DNA of 64,000 bases from Tretioscincus oriximinensis. Lineage: Eukaryota; Chordata; Lepidosauria; Squamata; Gymnophthalmidae. Shown here piece after piece: positions 41,601-47,600 of this stretch (position 1 is the stretch's first letter; each line of letters starts with the position of its first letter). Under the pieces are notes generated by a model that was given only the letters and a program-made list of their open reading frames with translations, had not been told where the DNA came from and did not search any database. The position numbers and the translations under genes were made by a program. The stretch lies in contig JAJVDF010000167.1 of NCBI GenBank assembly GCA_022410635.1, positions 1,667,261-1,731,260 on the forward strand, in the 5' to 3' direction.

Positions 41601-44600
41601 ATGTATCTACTTGCATTCAGTTGCAATTTCTTGCAATTCATGCTTTCGAATAGCTGGGTTGGCTAGAGCTACAGGCAAGTGGAAGGTGCTCACCCCTCCC
41701 CACTTGCAACACAGGGCTTCGAAACCCGATCTCCCAGGCGAGAGACGAATTCCTAAGCAACTGAGCTATCCGTGCCTGCCGAAGGATCTCACTGCTTAAA
41801 GAAAGCATAAAAAGAACTATTCTGCGCCATACTTTCAATAATGAAGGTACTATATCTCAAGTGACTAGCTGAATAAATTTCTGGTTAACATTTGAAAAAA
41901 CAGGCTCCTGCAACAGCACGATTCTGAAAATGTAAACACTCTGCTAAAAAGGGAGCGAGATTTTTTTTCTCCCCTTAGAGGAAGAGCCCTCTCCCCTCCA
42001 TTCTTGGCCCATAATCAAAGTTTGGAACTTTTCTACTAGGGGAAGCAAATCCAAGAGTAAAACAGTAAAATCAAGACAAAGGCTTGCCTGTCTACCTTTT
42101 TAATTTTTCAGGCCAGTACACACAAGATTCATGACAGTAAATACAAAGGAAAAAGAGAAAATTATCCTATGGTGATTATTTGTTGTCATATTGCATCATA
42201 TTCTATTTTAACTGAATGTAAGGGCAAATATACAACATTTTGACTTTCGTGAGGTACTATAATTATTTTGGCTCTACGTCTTTCCACTGACTTCTACTTC
42301 TTCAGCACTGGCAAGAATGTTTTTCCCCCAAAACCTTTGTTTGCTTATCTCACCTCAAGTGTGTGATATTTTATTTCATACTTACTGCCACGAGTGAGCA
42401 GTTGCGTTTTATTTGAGGTTAGCTGACATTTTGTGCAGAATTGGTAGGAAACAGAACAAAATTGGTAACTCCTAGTAGATTTTGATGACACAGAAATATT
42501 GACTATCCGGTGACATCTATTTTCCAAACTTTAGTCACTCACACACAGCCCTCCCAATTCTTATTACATGAATGAATCACCTAAAATCACTTCATATAAC
42601 ACCAGTGATAAACCTGTAAGTATATCATGCTCTGAAAACCATATATTTAAGATTCCTGTAACTGCAGTCTCTTAGACTACAAGTAAGATCAAATCAATGA
42701 GTATTTAAGAAAATAAATTCTGTCTGCTCATCAAAAAATGAAATGTTCTAATATTTTATTTTGATTCCATAATCAATCAGTAAACAAGATTTACCAGCAA
42801 AGACTCTGCTGCTAAGAAAGATAGAAGGCAAAAGGAGATTACAGAAGATAGTCAGATGGTGCTGCGGAGATCACAAATATGGACTTGGGAAGACTGCAGG
42901 AGAAAATGGAGAAGAGAAGCTTGATGTGTTGTGGTCCAAGGGATCAGTCACAAAGAGTGAGACACAACTAAGCAATTGAACAATAAAATAAATGTCTTTT
43001 AAGTGAGCTCCCTTATGTATTTATAATAGAAACTGCCAGGGAGTAAAAGAAATAAGCCAAGTTGTTGAGACAGGTGTCAGTTTATGAATACATGATGCTC
43101 AAAACAACTGCACAAGTCAAATTCAAGTTTTCATTATTGGAGAAGCCCCCAAACAACCTTTAACCGAGATACTTTAAAAACATGCTTTCCCTGTTATAGG
43201 ATGTCCTAGAAGTCCAGATATCATCTGGCAAGGTCCTACTGAAGATGCTATTTCTGTTGTTAGCCACTTAGAAGACCATTTGGTTAAATTGAACAATAAC
43301 AGAAATGGAATACATAAATAAAGTAAATTATTTCATATTGGCCTGAAGTTTTTATTTTCTGTATTAGGAAATCTCTGATATTCATTATCTTACTGGAAAC
43401 AAAAATAAACATTTTTAGCAAAATAAATCTAAAGAGATAGTGAGAAATGCAAATAAATAAAAAATCAAGGAATATTTTGTCCAAATTTTAATGAAAGGAA
43501 AAACTGGAGGAATTCACAGGTACGGTAGAGAAGAAAGGAATTATCTGCATTTGTTTGGAAATGCTGCATGATAGATAGATATAAAATCATGCAAGATGTA
43601 GACAAAATGGATAGAGGTATGTTTTTCCCCATTTCCCAATGTAGCAGAATCAAAGATAAACCAATGAGGCTGAAAATTAGATGAATTTGGACAGACAATG
43701 ATAAATTTTATTTCACACAATAAAATAAGTCTTGCCCTTTCTGTTATCAGTATGGAAGATACCATGAGAAACTTGAAAAGCCTTCTGAAAGATTTTTACT
43801 CTTTCACCAGTATAGTTCTTTGTATATTGTATGTTATCATCTGGCTTGGATGGAGAAGCCACCTTGATGCAAACAGGTTATAAATGCTATAAATAAATTA
43901 TATAAATTATAAGTGGCATACATTAAAAGCAGTTAAGATTTAGAATTCACTGCAATAAGATGAAGTATTGCCTATCAGCTTGAATGGTTGAAAAAAGATT
44001 TGGATCGAGTCATGGAAGCTAAGGACTATCAATGGCTATTAGTTATCATGGTATTATGACCAGATTTAGAAATAGGTTATATGGCTTTGAAGGCCAGTGG
44101 CAAGAACAAGAGTTGAGAAACACAAAGAAATCTTACCAAAACAAGTAAATGTAAGTGATATTTAACATTGTCAAGAAGCTCAAAGGCACCACGAAGCTCA
44201 GTATGACACTATGAGACAAATGTGAATCCAGGATTTTTTATTATTATTATCCAGTAACTCGTTGTTTTGTAACTGGGAAAACCAACAGTTTGGGAATTGA
44301 TTGCTAGTATTTATAGTATTTTTATAAGCAGTTACAAGAGCAGCTTAAGCAATAGTGAGTAATGAACAATATAAAGTTTCTATAAACACTAAACATTTTA
44401 ATTAGTCTAATATATATTCTTGGCAATTTTAATGACTTTTTCCATCCTTTTTCCATTGTTATTTTACGAAACATGCACCTTGGGAAACCAACGTTAAGAA
44501 GACTCCAAAATATCAGGTTGGTTCTTTCCCTGCCTTTTCTGTTAATGACATTCACTGAACTAAAAATTATGAGAATTTGACATATAGTTGCTCTAGAACC

Positions 44601-47600
44601 AGAGCGTTCTAACTCCATCTTAGAGGAATTTGGAGATTAGTATTCCACTTTGTCCAAATTCCATTGGGCCACCATAATAATTTAACACAGGACCATATGG
44701 AATGTGTGATGATTGACTGGGATGGAGGCATGGCTGGCTGTGAGGTCCCCTTGGGGGAGAGAGAAAGTGGAATGGAGCTGCAGCCAATCATGTGAGGTTA
44801 ATGTTTCAGGATGTAAACCTTCAGACAAAAAATATCCTTGTTAAGCTGCTATGAGTCCCTTTGGGTGAGAAAAGAGGGGTATAAAACCCAATTCTTCTTC
44901 TTCTTCCTCTTCTAGAGAGTATCTCAAAATTATCTTATCAATGCAGCAATGATGCATACAACATGTCACTGACAGAGTTCTTCTGATCACAAACTACATG
45001 GAGATGATTTCAGAGAAATAGCCATATTTGTCTAGTAGAAAGTCCAGCAAAGGGGCTAATAGCACTTAGAGACTAACAGTAGAAAAGTAGGTGGGGCATA
45101 AGCTTTCATAGACATATCTGCTTCTTCAGATGCTACATGGAGATGTTTACTCTCCCATATGAATAACTGATGACAAGATAATGAAACCACAAATTTCAAA
45201 TTGCTGTTCTGATTTTTTAATGGGATTTAGAACACTCTGGTTCTGAGGTGACAATACACTAAGCAACAAACTATTAAAATTACAAGAATTTGTAATTTCC
45301 CATTTGCATTTCACAATCCTATGTAGAACCACCCTTTTTGCAACAAAAAAGAAAAGAAAAAATAAGTCAGTTCATCCTTCCTTATCTCATAATGGTAGTA
45401 ACCAATAAATATACCACAAGAAGAAAATTATTATGAGAAGGCAAATTATGTGCATTGCCCCCTCTGTATACAACACACAAATCTGATTCTGATTGAAGTG
45501 TACAAAATCATGCATGGGATGGACAGGGTGAACAGAGAAAAAATGTTTTCTGTATCACACAACACAAGGACCAAAGGGCACTCCTTGAAACTGTTGGGTA
45601 GAAAAGTGAGAACAGACAAAGGAAAGTATTTTTCCCCCCAGAGGGTCATCGGCCTGTGGAATTTACTTCCTGAAGAGGTAGTTGTAGCTAACAGCTTGGA
45701 TAGTTTCAAGACAGGACTAGACAGGTTTGTGGATACCAAGGGTATAAATGGATACTAGGATGGATGTCTGGATGTTGCCTCCGGGATGGAGCAACAGGCA
45801 GGACTCCTGAGATACCATTTGCAGAGAGTCATGAAAAGGTGCATATTTTGCTTCCTCAGTTCGGACTGCCCAGTTGCATCTGGTGGGCCTCTGTGTGACA
45901 CAGAATGCTGGACTTGTTGGGCTGTGGCCTTATCCAGTATGGGTCTTCTTATGTTCTTATTTATTATATTTATTTATGTTTCTATACCACTCTATACCAG
46001 AAGGTTTCAGGGCAGTTAACAATGAAAAGTCAATATATTAAAAATAAATTATCATATTAAAAGAACAGTATCTGAGGGAAAGGAGACCAGTTTTTTCAAC
46101 CAAAGGCCAAGTTAAAGAGGTTTTCAAGCTTTCCTAAATGTGTACAAAGATGCTTATTGACTCACCTCAAGAGGGACACAGTTTCATAATCCGGGGGCCA
46201 CCTTATCCCAGGTTCCCACCCTCTTTGCCGGTGAGAGAGGTGGAAGGCCTCCTCTACAGATCTGAAGGCTTGGTATGGGAGAAGGCATTACTTTAGATAT
46301 TTGGGTCCCAAGTTATGTATGGTCTTATAGGATAGAGTTAATACCTTAAATTGGGCTCCATAGCAGATTGGCAGCCAGTACAGATCTTTCAAGACCGATG
46401 TGTTATGTGTCTGGCAAGTCATTATGGTGAGCAGTCTAAGATGGTATAGCATTGCTCATCAAAGTTTTAAATTATATTTCCAAGGCAATACACAATGGAA
46501 ATATTAATATAATATTTTAATGACACAAAAATATATATCACACACAAAGGATTTATTGCCAAAGGCATTGAAAGAATCTTCTATATCCTTATTTTTTTAA
46601 CTATTAAATTGTAGGAATGGCAAGAGTTCTTTGGCACCATTATCAGAGTTGCAAATCATTACAGACTGAAGGAAAGTCTCCAATCAGAAGGGAGTCAGTA
46701 TATTTTCCCCATTTGTGAAATCGTTTCATACAATGCAACATCCATTTAAAGCTTCTTCCTCAAGAAAAGCAGAAGTAGAACTTCCCTGGATTCTGCTAAA
46801 CACATGGACATACAATTAGTATTTACTATAATTAGATGTGGATATACTGCAGTCTTGTAGGATCAATAAATAATCCTTTACCAATAGAGGAGCATTATAT
46901 TGCAGACTATCATTTTCTTTTTCAGAGAAATAGCCGTGTTAGTCCAGTAGAAAGTCCAGCAAAGGGGCCAGTGGCACTTTGAGACTAACAGGAGAAAAGT
47001 GGGTGGCATAAACTTTCGTAGACACGTCTACCTCTTCAGACGTGTCTACGAAAGCTTATGCCACCCATGTTTCTCCTGTTAGTCTCAAAGTGCCACTGGC
47101 ACCTTTGCTAGACTATCATTTTCTGTATTATAATTTTGTGGATATCGTTAACATTAACATATATCTATCTATATTATTTAAGTGTCACAGCAATTGTCCT
47201 TCTAAGCAAGGTGCGGTGCCCATCATTTCAAACACAGATGATTGGCCGACCACCCATGATCTGGACTGGAAGAGCTGCTTCCAAAATGGCGGCACAGTGG
47301 CAGTCTGCTTGGCAGGCTGGCAGCTTTGCACTGNCAAAATGCTAGAACCCATGACGCCACCTAGCTGGAGCTTACAGGTAAGACCAGCAGTGCTGGTGGT
47401 GAGACAGGGGAAGAGAATGGGGGCAAAACTGCCAGCACTGGCGGGGGGGGGAGGGGGGATGCAGGGGGAAGGACAGCATCTTTTTGTAGCAACAGAAAAA
47501 GGCTTAATCCACTAGTGCTATACTAACCAAAGCAGAAACATAGTTTGTGATGTAGATAAGTTATATTGCCTGAAAACACAACGACTTGCTATCTGATCCT

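Noticed and set aside
41463..41785. A functional tRNA gene
   Set aside because: A and B boxes are present, but the sequence continues into a SINE body and tail and no full cloverleaf was seen.
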